From positions 1-64,000 of the forward strand of contig USBI01000001.1 in the NCBI GenBank assembly GCA_900552945.1: a stretch of 64,000 nt of DNA, given 5' to 3'. The number at the start of each line of letters is the position of its first letter. Positions within the stretch are counted from its first letter, which is position 1. The translations under genes and the position numbers were made by a program. Below, one piece after another: positions 8,959 to 18,343 of this stretch. This DNA comes from an uncultured Oscillospiraceae bacterium (GTDB lineage: Bacteria; Bacillota; Clostridia; Oscillospirales; Ruminococcaceae). The notes beneath the pieces were generated by a model. That model ran no database searches, was not told the origin of the DNA, and saw only the letters and a list, made by a program, of their open reading frames with translations.

Positions 8959-10512
8959 TTACTGGAATTCACAGTTTTTAAAATCAATGATTTGACCGGA
9001 TATATCACGAATGAAGCCGGTAACAGAACTATTTGTAATAAAACAATTCGCTTGAAAATAAAGTGGGAGAAAATCCCCTGCATTTAAAACCTGCTGTTCC
9101 GCTTGTGCGTAATACTCCACACTGCTTTCCAAACTTACACGCTGAGCCTGTAAGAGCAGTCCGCCAACCCCGGAAAACTCACTCATATAAGCTTCAGGAC
9201 TATTGTATGTTCCCGTCAGCTCTACCAGCGCGCAGTCATAATCACCTGCGGCCAAACGTGTTTCATACTCCTCTTTTGGCAATTGTTCCACTTTAAAATA
9301 CACCTTTAAATCCTTTTGCCAAGTCTGCGAAATATAAGAAAACACTTCCGCATGAGGTGAGCCTTCCGGCAAAATTACCGTTACATCCGTCAGCGATGAA
9401 ATCTCAAGCTGGTTGTAAGTCTGCTGTACAAGACTGAGCGCAGTGTTTGGATCATAAGCAGGCGCATGCACCTGCTGAGCCAAGGTGCGATAAGGTTTTT
9501 CCAGCAAAGTAACTGCCGGCGGCACAATGGCATCAGCAAGAGTCAAATAATCCGGCAGACAGGTTTCATACTTAGAACGATCCATATCATAAGTCAAAGC
9601 CTGGGCAAGCGTAGTACCGGAAAAAGCCGTGGTATTACGGTTAAACACGAGTCCCCAAACAGAATTGGTATTTTCATCAATGTTATTTCCTTTTCCACTG
9701 AACTGTTCCGCCTGATCCCCAGAAACAGAAATTGCATAACTGTTTTCTGACTTAAAGTCATTTTTCCTTTCTTCTTCATCCGGCTGAATATACAGACTGA
9801 CTCCGCCGTTTAGAACCGGTGTTGCAGAATGATACTGAGGATTTTTGCGCAACGCAAGATACTCACCTTTGGACCAGCTTTTTAAAATATATGCTCCGTT
9901 TCCCATAATGGTTTCCTCTGTGAGACCATATCTTCCTTTTGACTCGGTAAAGAAATCCTGATTGCACGGCATTGCGGCCGGAGTGGTCAATAAGGTTAAG
10001 AACATAGGATTTACATAATCGAGCTGAATGATAAGCGTGTAGTCCCCATCCGCTGTTACCCCAATAGCAGAAACGTCTGCATTGCCGCTGTGCACCGCTT
10101 CAGCGTTTTTAATGCAATAAAACTGTTTTGCTGTTTCGGAACCTGTTTCAGGATCAAACAGGCGTTGAAATCCAAAAACAAAATCCTTCGCAGTTACCGG
10201 AGTTCCGTCGCTCCATAAAGCATTCTCACGAAGTTGAAACACATAAGTAAGCCCATCGTCGCTGACCGTATAATCTTCCGCGACTCCTTCGGTCACTTTG
10301 CCGTCAGCAGTCAGCCGAAGCAGCCCTTCAAACAAATTGGTCACCACCAGCGCAGAAGAAGGGTCATCCGCAAGAGGAGGGTCCAAGTTGACCGGATCAG
10401 CGGAAAGGTCATATTTTACCAATTGACTTGATTTATCCGAATCACATGAAGTGAAATTCACAAAACAAAACGCAACTAAAACAAGCCCGATTAGTCTTTT
10501 ATATCGATACAC
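8959..10512 (-). CDS. ABC transporter substrate-binding lipoprotein (oligopeptide type, SBP_bac_5)
   Basis: The 517 residues begin with a lipoprotein signal peptide ending in NFTSC, so the mature protein is anchored outside the membrane. The body matches peptide/nickel binding proteins: YDLSADPVNLDPPLADDPSS, NLFEGLLR, LRENALWSDGTPVTAKDFVFGFQRL. It would bind short peptides for an Opp/Dpp transporter. No permease or ATPase genes adjoin it, so it is an orphan receptor here and may serve a transporter elsewhere or act as a signal-peptide receptor. A good promoter lies at 10600-10628, giving a leader of about 80 bases. Confidence 0.9.
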   Translation of the reverse strand: MYRYKRLIGLVLVAFCFVNFTSCDSDKSSQLVKYDLSADPVNLDPPLADDPSSALVVTNLFEGLLRLTADGKVTEGVAEDYTVSDDGLTYVFQLRENALWSDGTPVTAKDFVFGFQRLFDPETGSETAKQFYCIKNAEAVHSGNADVSAIGVTADGDYTLIIQLDYVNPMFLTLLTTPAAMPCNQDFFTESKGRYGLTEETIMGNGAYILKSWSKGEYLALRKNPQYHSATPVLNGGVSLYIQPDEEERKNDFKSENSYAISVSGDQAEQFSGKGNNIDENTNSVWGLVFNRNTTAFSGTTLAQALTYDMDRSKYETCLPDYLTLADAIVPPAVTLLEKPYRTLAQQVHAPAYDPNTALSLVQQTYNQLEISSLTDVTVILPEGSPHAEVFSYISQTWQKDLKVYFKVEQLPKEEYETRLAAGDYDCALVELTGTYNSPEAYMSEFSGVGGLLLQAQRVSLESSVEYYAQAEQQVLNAGDFLPLYFQANCFITNSSVTGFIRDISGQIIDFKNCEFQ

Positions 10513-10599
10513 TGTTAAACTCCTTTTAATTTACGGCATAACGCCATAATAATCTCTATGAAAAACAATTTAATATCTGGTATATATTTCTAATACAAT

Positions 10600-10628
10600 A
10601 TTATACCACAGAGAAATAGCAGCGCCAA
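10600..10628 (-). promoter_or_regulatory. sigma-A promoter of the peptide-binding lipoprotein gene
   Basis: On the minus strand TTGGCG (10623-10628) and TATAAT (10600-10605) are separated by exactly 17 bases. Confidence 0.72.
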
Positions 10629-10794
10629 TGAATAAATTTTTAAAACGAAACAATTTTCGACAAGATTAGGATGTAATGCCTGTTTGCCATATACTGCAAT
10701 TTAAGTGTTCTGAACAAGATTCCAATTCATATATTATTATTGTTTTCATCAAAACAGAACAGCACCACATACGATGAACGATTGTTAAAAATGA

Positions 10795-10823
10795 TTGAAT
10801 CTCCTAACTATTTGTAGTATAAT
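10795..10823 (+). promoter_or_regulatory. sigma-A promoter of glmS
   Basis: TTGAAT (10795-10800) and TATAAT (10818-10823) are 17 bases apart, about 85 bases ahead of the glmS start. The rest of the 394-bp divergent gap (10513-10906) is AT-rich and holds no gene; no glmS ribozyme core was found in it. Confidence 0.72.
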
Positions 10824-10906
10824 GTGCCATAGTGTTTTTTAAATCAACGCGACAAAATTCTTTTACATATTTATATAGTTGATTAATTCATTTGAGGTGA
10901 ATCGAT

Positions 10907-12730
10907 ATGTGCGGTATTGTTGGTTATGTGGGAAAAAAAGACGCAGCCGAAGTTTTAATTGACGGTTTGCGGCATTTGGAATATAGAGGATATGACTCTG
11001 CCGGAGTTGCGATTTTCGACCACAATGAAATCAAGGTAGTAAAAACCAAAGGGCGTTTGGATGATCTTGAAAAAAAGCTCGATAACGATTTCCGCCCCTG
11101 CGGAAACGTAGGCATTGGACACACACGCTGGGCAACTCACGGCGAACCATCAGATATCAATTCCCATCCGCATGGGAATAAGGTTGTCTCCATTGTACAC
11201 AATGGAATCATTGAAAATTATGCAGCAATCAAAAAGTTTCTGGAAGAAAAAGGGTATGTTTTTGAATCCCAGACGGATACTGAAACCATTGCCAAACTGT
11301 TAGACTATTATTACGAAGGAAATCCGCTTGAAGCCATTCGTTCTGTCTTGGCCAAAATTCACGGTTCATACGCAATCGGCATTCTGTTCCGTGATTTCCC
11401 AGACCGAATTTTCGCTACAAGAAAAGACAGTCCGCTCATTATCGGCGCTGGCGACGGTGAAAATTTTATTGCTTCGGATGTACCTGCTATTTTAAAATAC
11501 ACCCGCAACTACTATCTGATTGAACAGGATGAAATCGTTGAACTTACCAGTGACCAGGTTCGAATCACCGACATCAACGGTGACGAAATTCACAAAGAAC
11601 TTTTAACCGCGACATGGGATGTTGAAGCAGCAGAAAAAGGCGGATATCCTCACTTTATGATTAAGGAAATACACGAGCAGCCTGCAGCAATTACCAGCAC
11701 CATATCTCCGCGTATTGTAAACGGTTTACCATCGTTTGATTTAAAGAATATAGCGGATGAAGCTTTTTCTGAACTGCGTAATATTCACATTGTCGCCTGC
11801 GGCACAGCTATGCATGCGGGAATGGTTGGAAAATACCTGATTGAGCGACTGGCACGGATACCGGTTCAGGTGGATATTGCTTCTGAGTTCCGTTACCGAG
11901 ATCCAATCCTTTCTGAGAATGATCTGGTGATTATTATTTCTCAGTCCGGAGAAACAGCAGACACATTGGCAGCGTTGCGTCTTGCCAAATCCAGAGGAGC
12001 TAAAACGCTCGCGCTGGTAAACGTAGTTGGTTCATCCATCGCGCGGGAAGCGGATGATGTGCTTTACACATGGGCCGGGCCTGAAATTTCTGTTGCCAGT
12101 ACGAAAGCGTATTCTGTACAGGTCGCTTTGCTTTATCTGATCGCCATTAAGTTTGCGCTTTCACATCAGAAAATCTCCGACTCAACAGCAAAGGAATATT
12201 GTGCTACCCTGCTTCAAATTCCGCAAAGCATTGAAAAAATTCTTGAAGATGATAATGACGACTGTCAATATCTTGCATCGCAGTTTCAAAATGCGCACAG
12301 CCTTTTCTACATTGGCCGCGGGCTGGATTATGCGCTTGCTATGGAAGGGTCACTCAAATTAAAAGAGCTTTCTTATATCCATTCGGAAGCATATGCGGCC
12401 GGAGAACTAAAGCACGGCACAATATCACTCATCACCAATGATGTTCCGGTCATTGCTGTTGCAACACAGACCGCACTTTACGAAAAAACCATAAGCAACA
12501 TGAAGGAAGTTAAAGCACGTGGTGCAAAGGTTTTGTTGATTTGTAAAGAAAGCGCTCCTTCAGCGAATGACGCCGCAGATTTTGTGCTTAAGTTACCGGA
12601 TTTTGACGATTTATTTATGCCGCTTTTGAGCATTGTACCGCTTCAGCTGTTTGCGTATTATACTTCCGTTTTACGTGGCTGCGATGTTGATAAACCAAGA
12701 AATCTTGCCAAAAGCGTAACAGTGGAATAA
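10907..12730 (+). CDS. glmS: glutamine-fructose-6-phosphate aminotransferase (isomerising)
   Basis: A 607-residue full-length GlmS. Cys2 of MCGIVGYVG is the glutaminase nucleophile; HTRWATHG and GIIENY follow in the class II amidotransferase domain (about 1-225). Two SIS sugar-isomerase domains follow, with SQSGETADT and STKAYSVQ, and the C terminus ends KSVTVE as usual. It makes glucosamine-6-phosphate for peptidoglycan and surface glycans. The gene is monocistronic, with its own promoter and a terminator at 12767-12801. Confidence 0.97.
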   Translation: MCGIVGYVGKKDAAEVLIDGLRHLEYRGYDSAGVAIFDHNEIKVVKTKGRLDDLEKKLDNDFRPCGNVGIGHTRWATHGEPSDINSHPHGNKVVSIVHNGIIENYAAIKKFLEEKGYVFESQTDTETIAKLLDYYYEGNPLEAIRSVLAKIHGSYAIGILFRDFPDRIFATRKDSPLIIGAGDGENFIASDVPAILKYTRNYYLIEQDEIVELTSDQVRITDINGDEIHKELLTATWDVEAAEKGGYPHFMIKEIHEQPAAITSTISPRIVNGLPSFDLKNIADEAFSELRNIHIVACGTAMHAGMVGKYLIERLARIPVQVDIASEFRYRDPILSENDLVIIISQSGETADTLAALRLAKSRGAKTLALVNVVGSSIAREADDVLYTWAGPEISVASTKAYSVQVALLYLIAIKFALSHQKISDSTAKEYCATLLQIPQSIEKILEDDNDDCQYLASQFQNAHSLFYIGRGLDYALAMEGSLKLKELSYIHSEAYAAGELKHGTISLITNDVPVIAVATQTALYEKTISNMKEVKARGAKVLLICKESAPSANDAADFVLKLPDFDDLFMPLLSIVPLQLFAYYTSVLRGCDVDKPRNLAKSVTVE

Positions 12731-12766
12731 TGCTTACCGTTATACATATTAATTTTTATCCAGACG

Positions 12767-12801
12767 AAAAAACAAGCCATTCAAAAGAATGGCTTGTTTT
12801 T
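12767..12801 (+). terminator. intrinsic terminator of glmS
   Basis: AACAAGCCATTC pairs with GAATGGCTTGTT, flanked by A-run and T-run. Confidence 0.9.
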
Positions 12802-12809
12802 ATAAAATA

Positions 12810-12844
12810 AAAAAAGCTCCGGAATATGTCCGGAGCTTTTTTTA
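12810..12844 (-). terminator. intrinsic terminator of the TM2 gene
   Basis: AAAAAAGCTCCGG and CCGGAGCTTTTTT form a stem just past the stop of the minus-strand gene. Two separate terminators thus lie back to back between the convergent genes. Confidence 0.9.
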
Positions 12845-12852
12845 TTTTAATT

Positions 12853-13284
12853 TTACTGAAGCGGAACGCCTTTTGCGTCTTTCTTGAAGTTTTCAGAACC
12901 GGTCAGGATCAGAATACCCTCTACGAGGCCCCAAACTTCAGAAACGATTGCCAAAGTAAAGCAAGAAAGAACGGTAATCAACAGCTGTGCAACCGCTTTT
13001 CCGACATAACCGAGATAAAAGTTATGTACGCCAAAAGCACCTAACAGAATGCCAAGAATACCTGCGGCAATCTTAGATTTAGGAGCAGTTGCCCCCGGAA
13101 CACCAGCAGCCGCAGCCGCGGTATTGTTGAGCGCAACGCCGCAGTTCAAACAAACCGCTGCATTCGGATCAACTGATTTGCCGCAATTCGGGCAATAAAG
13201 ATTGCCCTGTCCAGCAGCAACGCCGCAGTTCACGCAAAAAGCCGCATTTGGATTCAATTGACTTCCACAATTTTTACAATACAT
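12853..13284 (-). CDS. double zinc-ribbon and TM2 domain membrane protein
   Basis: The 143 residues contain two zinc ribbons at the N terminus (MYCKNCGSQLNPNAAFCVNCG and LYCPNCG...VCLNCG; four CxxC knuckles) followed by an Ala-rich linker and a TM2 domain with two membrane helices joined by the FGVHNFYLGYVGKA turn. TM2 proteins are small inner-membrane proteins of unclear role. It is 98 bases from a paralogue of the same layout (13383-13856), a tandem duplication. A GGAGGGG ribosome site is present. Function unknown. Confidence 0.85.
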   Translation of the reverse strand: MYCKNCGSQLNPNAAFCVNCGVAAGQGNLYCPNCGKSVDPNAAVCLNCGVALNNTAAAAAGVPGATAPKSKIAAGILGILLGAFGVHNFYLGYVGKAVAQLLITVLSCFTLAIVSEVWGLVEGILILTGSENFKKDAKGVPLQ

Positions 13285-13382
13285 ATATACCCCTCCTACG
13301 CTTTTATATTATATAAAAGCAAATAAACCTGATTCATATTACGCTTCTTATAAATAAAATAGAAGCAAAAACAAGCTGCCAA

Positions 13383-13856
13383 TTATTCTTTTAAAGGAAT
13401 TCCTTTTCCATCGACTTTAATACTACCGCAAAGAATCATGATACCCTCAATAAGTCCCCAGATGCTGGAACCAATCGCCGCAAAAATAAATATACCAAGA
13501 ATACCACAGGAAAACAAAGTTAATAAAATACCTAAACCGCCCATCAGCACCTGAGCAATCGCTTTTCCGGTATAACCCAAATAGAAATTATGTACACCGA
13601 ATCCGCCGAGAAAAATACCAAGCAATCCTGCCGCAATCTTGGATTTCTGCGCTCCTGTTACAATACCGGCAGCCGAATTCCCCTGCATACCCTGCATTCC
13701 CAAAGCTGCGCCGCATTTTAAGCAAACAGCTGCGTTGGGTGCTACCGCGTTACCACAGTTGCTGCAGTAAGCATTTCCCTGGCCTGCCGCAACGCCACAG
13801 TTGACACAAAACGCTGCATTCTCATTTAACTGAGCGCCACAATTTTTACAGAACAT
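13383..13856 (-). CDS. double zinc-ribbon and TM2 domain membrane protein, paralogue
   Basis: Same plan as its neighbour: two zinc ribbons (MFCKNCGAQ...CVNCG, AYCSNCG...CLKCG), a Gly/Met-rich linker, then TM2 with GGFGVHNFYLGYTGKAIAQ. At 157 residues it has about 14 more residues in the membrane part, including a longer hydrophobic stretch (GILLTLFSCGILGIFIFAA). It has a consensus promoter of its own at 13903-13931. The pair looks like an old tandem duplication, as ribbons are better kept than the linkers and helices. Confidence 0.85.
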   Translation of the reverse strand: MFCKNCGAQLNENAAFCVNCGVAAGQGNAYCSNCGNAVAPNAAVCLKCGAALGMQGMQGNSAAGIVTGAQKSKIAAGLLGIFLGGFGVHNFYLGYTGKAIAQVLMGGLGILLTLFSCGILGIFIFAAIGSSIWGLIEGIMILCGSIKVDGKGIPLKE

Positions 13857-13902
13857 AAAAATATCCTCCCGCTATAAAATAATCACAAGCGTCTCTGCAA
13901 TT

Positions 13903-13931
13903 ATTATATAGTAGGAGGATTTTGGTGTCAA
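13903..13931 (-). promoter_or_regulatory. consensus sigma-A promoter of the TM2 paralogue
   Basis: On the minus strand TTGACA (13926-13931) and TATAAT (13903-13908) are separated by exactly 17 bases, both perfect. Confidence 0.85.
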
Positions 13932-13946
13932 TGGATTCTTTAGGAA

Positions 13947-15350
13947 TTAAGCTTGAAAAAACTCATAAAACGCTCTATACGCCATAAAAACATCAATTTT
14001 TGACACGATTTCAAACGGTGCGTGCATAGAAAGTACGGGCACGCCCAAATCGACCACATCAACATTCAGATTTGCGATGTAAGCAGCTACTGTTCCGCCG
14101 CCGCCCTGATCGACTTTTCCAAGCTCACCCGTCTGCCAAATAACGCCCTTCTGGTCAAGAAGGCCTCGCACTTTGCCCATAAATTCCGCAGAAGCATCCG
14201 AAGTACCGGATTTCCCGCGTGCACCGGTGTATTTGGTGATCACAACACCATAATTGAAGTAAGCGGTATTTTTGCGTTCGGTGACGTCAGAGAATGTCGG
14301 ATCAAACGCAGCATTCACATCAGCTGACAAACATTCCGAATGGGACAATACCGTTCTTCCCTCCACGCCGTAAGGTTGTGCAAGATCCGCAATGAAGTAA
14401 CGTAAAAACGCAGATTTCAAACCGGTATTTCCATCGCTTCCCGTTTCTTCTTTATCTGCCAATACAAGCACCGATGTTTTTTTCGGGTTTTGAGTATTCA
14501 AGGTTGCCTGTAACGCAGTATATGCACAAACACGGTCGTCATGGCCGTAAGCACCAACCATGGAACGGTCAAATCCAAGATCTTTCGCACGGAAAGCGGG
14601 AACGACTTCCAGCTCGGCAGACAGAAAATCAGCTTCTGTAACGCCATACTGCTCAAACAGGATCTGAAGAAGATTCAGTTTAACCTTTTCACTTACTTCA
14701 TCATCGCAAAACGGCAGGCTGCCAATCAAAACATTGAGTTCTTCCCCGCGCACACCATCCGCAAGAGTACGTTTCATCTGATCGGTCGCAAGATGCGGAA
14801 GCAAATCGGTCACACAGAAAACCGGATCATCCTCTTTTTCACCAACCCGTACTTCAACAGATGTACCATCTTTTTTCACAATCACGCCATGCAGTGCAAG
14901 CGGAATCGCCGTCCACTGGTATTTCTTGATTCCACCGTAGTAGTGGGTTTTGAACAGTGCCAGCTCACCTTCTTCGTAAACCGGGCGCGGTTTAAGATCC
15001 AAACGCGGAGAGTCAATATGCGCCGCCGCAATGTGAACGCCGTTTTCAATGGGGTCACTGCCTATGATCGCCGCTATCAGTGACTTACCCCGATTGATCT
15101 GATACACCTTATCCCCGGCAACATATTTTTTGCCGGATTCAAACGGGACAAATCCTTTTTCTTCCAAAAGATGCACAGCGGTTTTGACCGCTTCACGCTC
15201 TGTTTTTGCTTCATCCAAAAAAGCTTTATAGGGCGTGCAGAAATCAAACACCTCTTTCATCTCTTCCGGATTCATCCGCAAAGCACCATTCTTCGGCTCA
15301 AAGAATAACTGCTCTTTTAACTGTTTAGCAGCACTTTTGGTTTCACTCAT
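13947..15350 (-). CDS. M18 family metallo-aminopeptidase
   Basis: A 467-residue protein of the M18 (aspartyl aminopeptidase/LAP4) family. Di-zinc ligands and catalytic residues are visible: AAHIDSPRLDLKP, GHDDRV, DKEETGSDGN and, near the end, LSMHAPFE. Such enzymes form large tetrahedral cytosolic complexes that remove N-terminal acidic or neutral residues from peptides. It lies 27 bases after coaE on the same strand and is probably the last gene of the tsaC-coaE transcript. Confidence 0.9.
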   Translation of the reverse strand: MSETKSAAKQLKEQLFFEPKNGALRMNPEEMKEVFDFCTPYKAFLDEAKTEREAVKTAVHLLEEKGFVPFESGKKYVAGDKVYQINRGKSLIAAIIGSDPIENGVHIAAAHIDSPRLDLKPRPVYEEGELALFKTHYYGGIKKYQWTAIPLALHGVIVKKDGTSVEVRVGEKEDDPVFCVTDLLPHLATDQMKRTLADGVRGEELNVLIGSLPFCDDEVSEKVKLNLLQILFEQYGVTEADFLSAELEVVPAFRAKDLGFDRSMVGAYGHDDRVCAYTALQATLNTQNPKKTSVLVLADKEETGSDGNTGLKSAFLRYFIADLAQPYGVEGRTVLSHSECLSADVNAAFDPTFSDVTERKNTAYFNYGVVITKYTGARGKSGTSDASAEFMGKVRGLLDQKGVIWQTGELGKVDQGGGGTVAAYIANLNVDVVDLGVPVLSMHAPFEIVSKIDVFMAYRAFYEFFQA

Positions 15351-15377
15351 AAAAATCCCTCCAATTTATAATTTCAA

Positions 15378-15965
15378 TTATTTTTGCAAGTAATCAATCA
15401 GGCGATCCGCTTTTTCATAAAATTCATCCGGCGTACCGTCATTTATCAGCACGGCATTCGCTCTGCTTTGATAAAACGCTTCATCATGCTGAGCGGAAAG
15501 CCGCATTTGGGCCTGTTCCAGCGTAATATGATCACGCGACAGTATGCGTTCCAAACGTTGTTCATACGGAGCGCACGCCGCTATCACAACATCACACAGC
15601 CGGTCTGCTCCGGCCTCGTACAAAGTAGGAGCATCCAGCAAAATAAAAGAAACGCCGCGGCTTTTAAGCTCTGCGATCTTCCTATTTATCTCATCGACAA
15701 TAAACGGCAGTACAGTACGGTTGAGCCGCTCAAGCTGGGCGGGATCGGAAAACACGATTTTCCCCAAACGCCTGCGGTCAAGCTGCTTGTTTTCATCAAG
15801 AATCTGTTCGCCGAACACCTCACAGAGTGTTCTTAAACACGCTCCGTGCGCAGTTACTTCATGGGAAATTTCATCGGCATTCAACACTGCAAACCCACGT
15901 TGAGCAAAACGTTTGCTGAGCATAGACTTTCCAGCGCCGCTCTGCCCTGTCAATCCAACAATCAT
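15378..15965 (-). CDS. coaE: dephospho-CoA kinase
   Basis: A 195-residue P-loop kinase with GLTGQSGAGKS at the N terminus, the NADEISHEV substrate motif and LLDAPTLYEAG in the middle. It phosphorylates dephospho-CoA in the last step of CoA synthesis. Its start overlaps the stop of the upstream Sua5-type gene by four bases, indicating translational coupling. Confidence 0.95.
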   Translation of the reverse strand: MIVGLTGQSGAGKSMLSKRFAQRGFAVLNADEISHEVTAHGACLRTLCEVFGEQILDENKQLDRRRLGKIVFSDPAQLERLNRTVLPFIVDEINRKIAELKSRGVSFILLDAPTLYEAGADRLCDVVIAACAPYEQRLERILSRDHITLEQAQMRLSAQHDEAFYQSRANAVLINDGTPDEFYEKADRLIDYLQK

Positions 15966-16984
15966 ACTTCGATCACCTGAAATCCCGCCGCACGCACAAT
16001 ACGGTTATATACCGCCAGTCCAACGCCGCTTTTTTCAGGGCAGCGGGCATATACCACCCTTGCACCGTCTTCATCCAGCTTGCGCAGCGCATCAAAAAGC
16101 CCGGCCGCCTGGGTGGACGGGTCATCCTTTTTCCCGTAAACCTCACAGGGCAGATTGACAGCAGTCTGCTCTCCTTCAAACACAAGAGCATACACACCCG
16201 GTTCAGCATTATGGTTTACATATTCTGCAAAATTATCCAGCGCGCCTTTGATGATAATCACATCGGCTTTTGGTGAATAGTGCTTATACTTTAAACCCGG
16301 CGAAAGGACCTTGGCGCCATCCTGCAATTTCTTTTCCACCGCTTCATCCACTGTAACAGAAATACCAAGATTCCGAATGTCTTCCGGCGTAACAGCTCCC
16401 GGACGCAGCAGATGGACCGATTCTTCCCGGACTAATATTACTGTGGACTCAACCCCGACTTCACACGGTCCGCCATCCAGAATCAGCGGAATCTTTCCGT
16501 TCATATCATGGTAGACGTGCTCTGCTCTGGTCGGGCTGGGCCGGCCGGAAGTATTGGCAGAGGGCGCCGCAAGCGGCAAACCGCTTTCACGGATCACGGC
16601 TGCTGCGCCCGGATGGCTCGGCATACGCACCGCCACCGTTTCAAGCCCGGCTGTAACAGCATAAGGCACTTTTTCGGTTTTCGGAAAAATCATGGTGAGC
16701 GGCCCGGGCCAAAAGGCCTGCGCCAGTTTTTTCGCTGTTTCCGGAACCGACGCTGCAAGATCTTTGAGCATATCCATTTCACAAATATGTACGATGAGCG
16801 GATTATCCTGCGGGCGGCCTTTTGCCTCAAAAATTTTCGCGACTGCTGCAGGATCATACGCATTCGCCGCCAAACCGTAAACGGTTTCTGTGGGAATTCC
16901 CACAACCTCGCCGGACCGAAGCAGCCGCGCCGCCTCTTTCAAAGACGGACCATCACACATTTTAACCTGAGTTTCGAATTTCAT
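15962..16984 (-). CDS. L-threonylcarbamoyladenylate synthase (Sua5/YwlC type)
   Basis: The protein contains a YrdC domain (about 10-200; GEVVGIPTETVYGLAANA, KGRPQDNPLIVHI, PSANTSGRPSPT) and a C-terminal Sua5 domain, giving about 340 residues like Sua5/YwlC rather than short TsaC. It makes the threonylcarbamoyl-AMP used for t6A modification of tRNAs. I chose the start at 16984 (MKFETQVK), 11 bases after an AAGGA; an upstream ATG at 16996 has its AAGG touching the codon. It leads the tsaC-coaE-aminopeptidase run. Confidence 0.92.
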   Translation of the reverse strand: MKFETQVKMCDGPSLKEAARLLRSGEVVGIPTETVYGLAANAYDPAAVAKIFEAKGRPQDNPLIVHICEMDMLKDLAASVPETAKKLAQAFWPGPLTMIFPKTEKVPYAVTAGLETVAVRMPSHPGAAAVIRESGLPLAAPSANTSGRPSPTRAEHVYHDMNGKIPLILDGGPCEVGVESTVILVREESVHLLRPGAVTPEDIRNLGISVTVDEAVEKKLQDGAKVLSPGLKYKHYSPKADVIIIKGALDNFAEYVNHNAEPGVYALVFEGEQTAVNLPCEVYGKKDDPSTQAAGLFDALRKLDEDGARVVYARCPEKSGVGLAVYNRIVRAAGFQVIEV

Positions 16985-17017
16985 AAAGACCAACATCCTT
17001 AAAACTACAAAAAAGGG

Positions 17018-17045
17018 AAAACAGAGCCCTACCGGGCTCTGCTTT
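17018..17045 (-). terminator. intrinsic terminator after prfA
   Basis: CAGAGCCC and GGGCTCTG form the stem; on the minus strand the hairpin is followed by TTTTCCCTTTTTT. Confidence 0.75.
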
Positions 17046-17049
17046 GTAT

Positions 17050-18132
17050 TTATTCATCCGCACCAGCCTGCGCGGCAAGCTTTTCCGCCTGATCCGCTGT
17101 CACCAGCGCGTCGATCACCTCATCAAGGTTACCGTTAAGATTATCTTCCAGATGATACAGCGTCAAACCGATCCGGTGATCGGTCAAACGGCCCTGCGGA
17201 TAGTTGTAAGTGCGAATTCGTTCCGAGCGGTCACCGGTGCCGACCTGCGAGCGGCGGTCCGCAGCGATTTTATCGTTTTGTTCACGAAGTTTCGCTTCAT
17301 ACAAACGAGAGCGAAGAATCTTCATTGCTTTCTCACGGTTTTTGTGCTGGCTTCGTTCGTCCTGACACTCAACAACAATCCCGGTCGGGATATGGGTAAT
17401 CCGGATAGCCGACTCGGTCTTATTGACATGCTGACCGCCGGCCCCGCTCGAACGATAGGTATCCACCTGAAGATCGGTTGGGTTAATGTCAACCTCAACA
17501 TCCTCAACTTCCGGCAAAACCGCCACAGTAACAGTGGATGTATGAATACGCCCGGACGTTTCTGTTTCCGGAACTCTCTGTACCCGATGAACGCCGCTTT
17601 CAAACTTCAAACGAGAAAACGCGCCTTCCCCCGCAATACTGAAGCTGACTTCTTTAAAGCCGCCCAGTTCAGTTTCATTCGCGTTTAAGATTTCTGTTTT
17701 CCACCCTTTTGTTTCCGCATACATGGTGTACATCCGGTAAAGGGTATTAGCAAATAAAGCCGCTTCTTCTCCTCCGGCGCCGCCACGTATCTCAACAATA
17801 ACGTTTTTATCATCATTCGGGTCCTGCGGCAACAGCAAAATTTTAATTTTTTCCGTTAGTTCTTCTATCTTCGCTCGGTTTTCTTCCAGTTCCTGCTGAA
17901 CCATTTCTTTAAAATCTTTTTCTAGGCCGCCTTCTTCCAAAAGCTCTTTGGCTTCATTCAGCCCTGTTTGTGCGGCGACATATTCACGGTACGCCTCAAC
18001 AACCGGCGTTAAATGCTTATACTCTTTCATCAAATCACGATACTGAGCATTGTCGCTGATCACATCGGGATCCATCAACTTACGGTTGATTTCTTCATAC
18101 CGTTCCTCCGTCAGCTTTAACTTCTCAAACAT
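17050..18132 (-). CDS. prfA: peptide chain release factor 1
   Basis: A 360-residue class I release factor with the GGQ loop ([14 protein letters not shown]) for peptidyl-tRNA hydrolysis and the RF1-type codon-reading domain before it. It terminates at UAA and UAG. It is 13 bases after the DUF951 gene and is followed by a terminator, so the two form a small operon. Confidence 0.97.
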   Translation of the reverse strand: MFEKLKLTEERYEEINRKLMDPDVISDNAQYRDLMKEYKHLTPVVEAYREYVAAQTGLNEAKELLEEGGLEKDFKEMVQQELEENRAKIEELTEKIKILLLPQDPNDDKNVIVEIRGGAGGEEAALFANTLYRMYTMYAETKGWKTEILNANETELGGFKEVSFSIAGEGAFSRLKFESGVHRVQRVPETETSGRIHTSTVTVAVLPEVEDVEVDINPTDLQVDTYRSSGAGGQHVNKTESAIRITHIPTGIVVECQDERSQHKNREKAMKILRSRLYEAKLREQNDKIAADRRSQVGTGDRSERIRTYNYPQGRLTDHRIGLTLYHLEDNLNGNLDEVIDALVTADQAEKLAAQAGADE

Positions 18133-18145
18133 GAATCCACCTCAA

Positions 18146-18343
18146 TTATTTTTCCACCATAATACCGTTTCGATAAATGTGTTTGATATTTTTTTCAATT
18201 TTAATGCGCGGGACCATAACTTCCCTGCTGCATTTTACACAGCGGATCTTAAAATCCATTCCAACCCGGAGGACAGAAAAGCGTTTTTCTCCGCAAGGAT
18301 GCGGTTTTTTCATCTCCATAATATCTCCTACTTGAACATCCAA
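18146..18343 (-). CDS. DUF951 family small protein, TTG start
   Basis: Starting from TTG at 18343 gives 65 residues (DVQVGDIMEMKKPHPCGEKRF...), the normal DUF951 length, with KKPHPCG and the CVKCSREVMVPR zinc-knuckle-like part. AAGGAGG lies eight bases ahead of this TTG, while a longer in-frame reading to an upstream ATG would add 25 residues with no homology. The three cysteines could bind metal. Family members often sit near translation genes, as here with prfA. The biochemical role is unknown. Confidence 0.85.
   Translation of the reverse strand: MDVQVGDIMEMKKPHPCGEKRFSVLRVGMDFKIRCVKCSREVMVPRIKIEKNIKHIYRNGIMVEK

Noticed and set aside
10621-10906. glmS ribozyme
   Set aside because: An AGCGCC at 10621 recalls the ribozyme core, but the following bases do not match the catalytic core, and the site is the -35 of the divergent gene and lies upstream of the glmS promoter.
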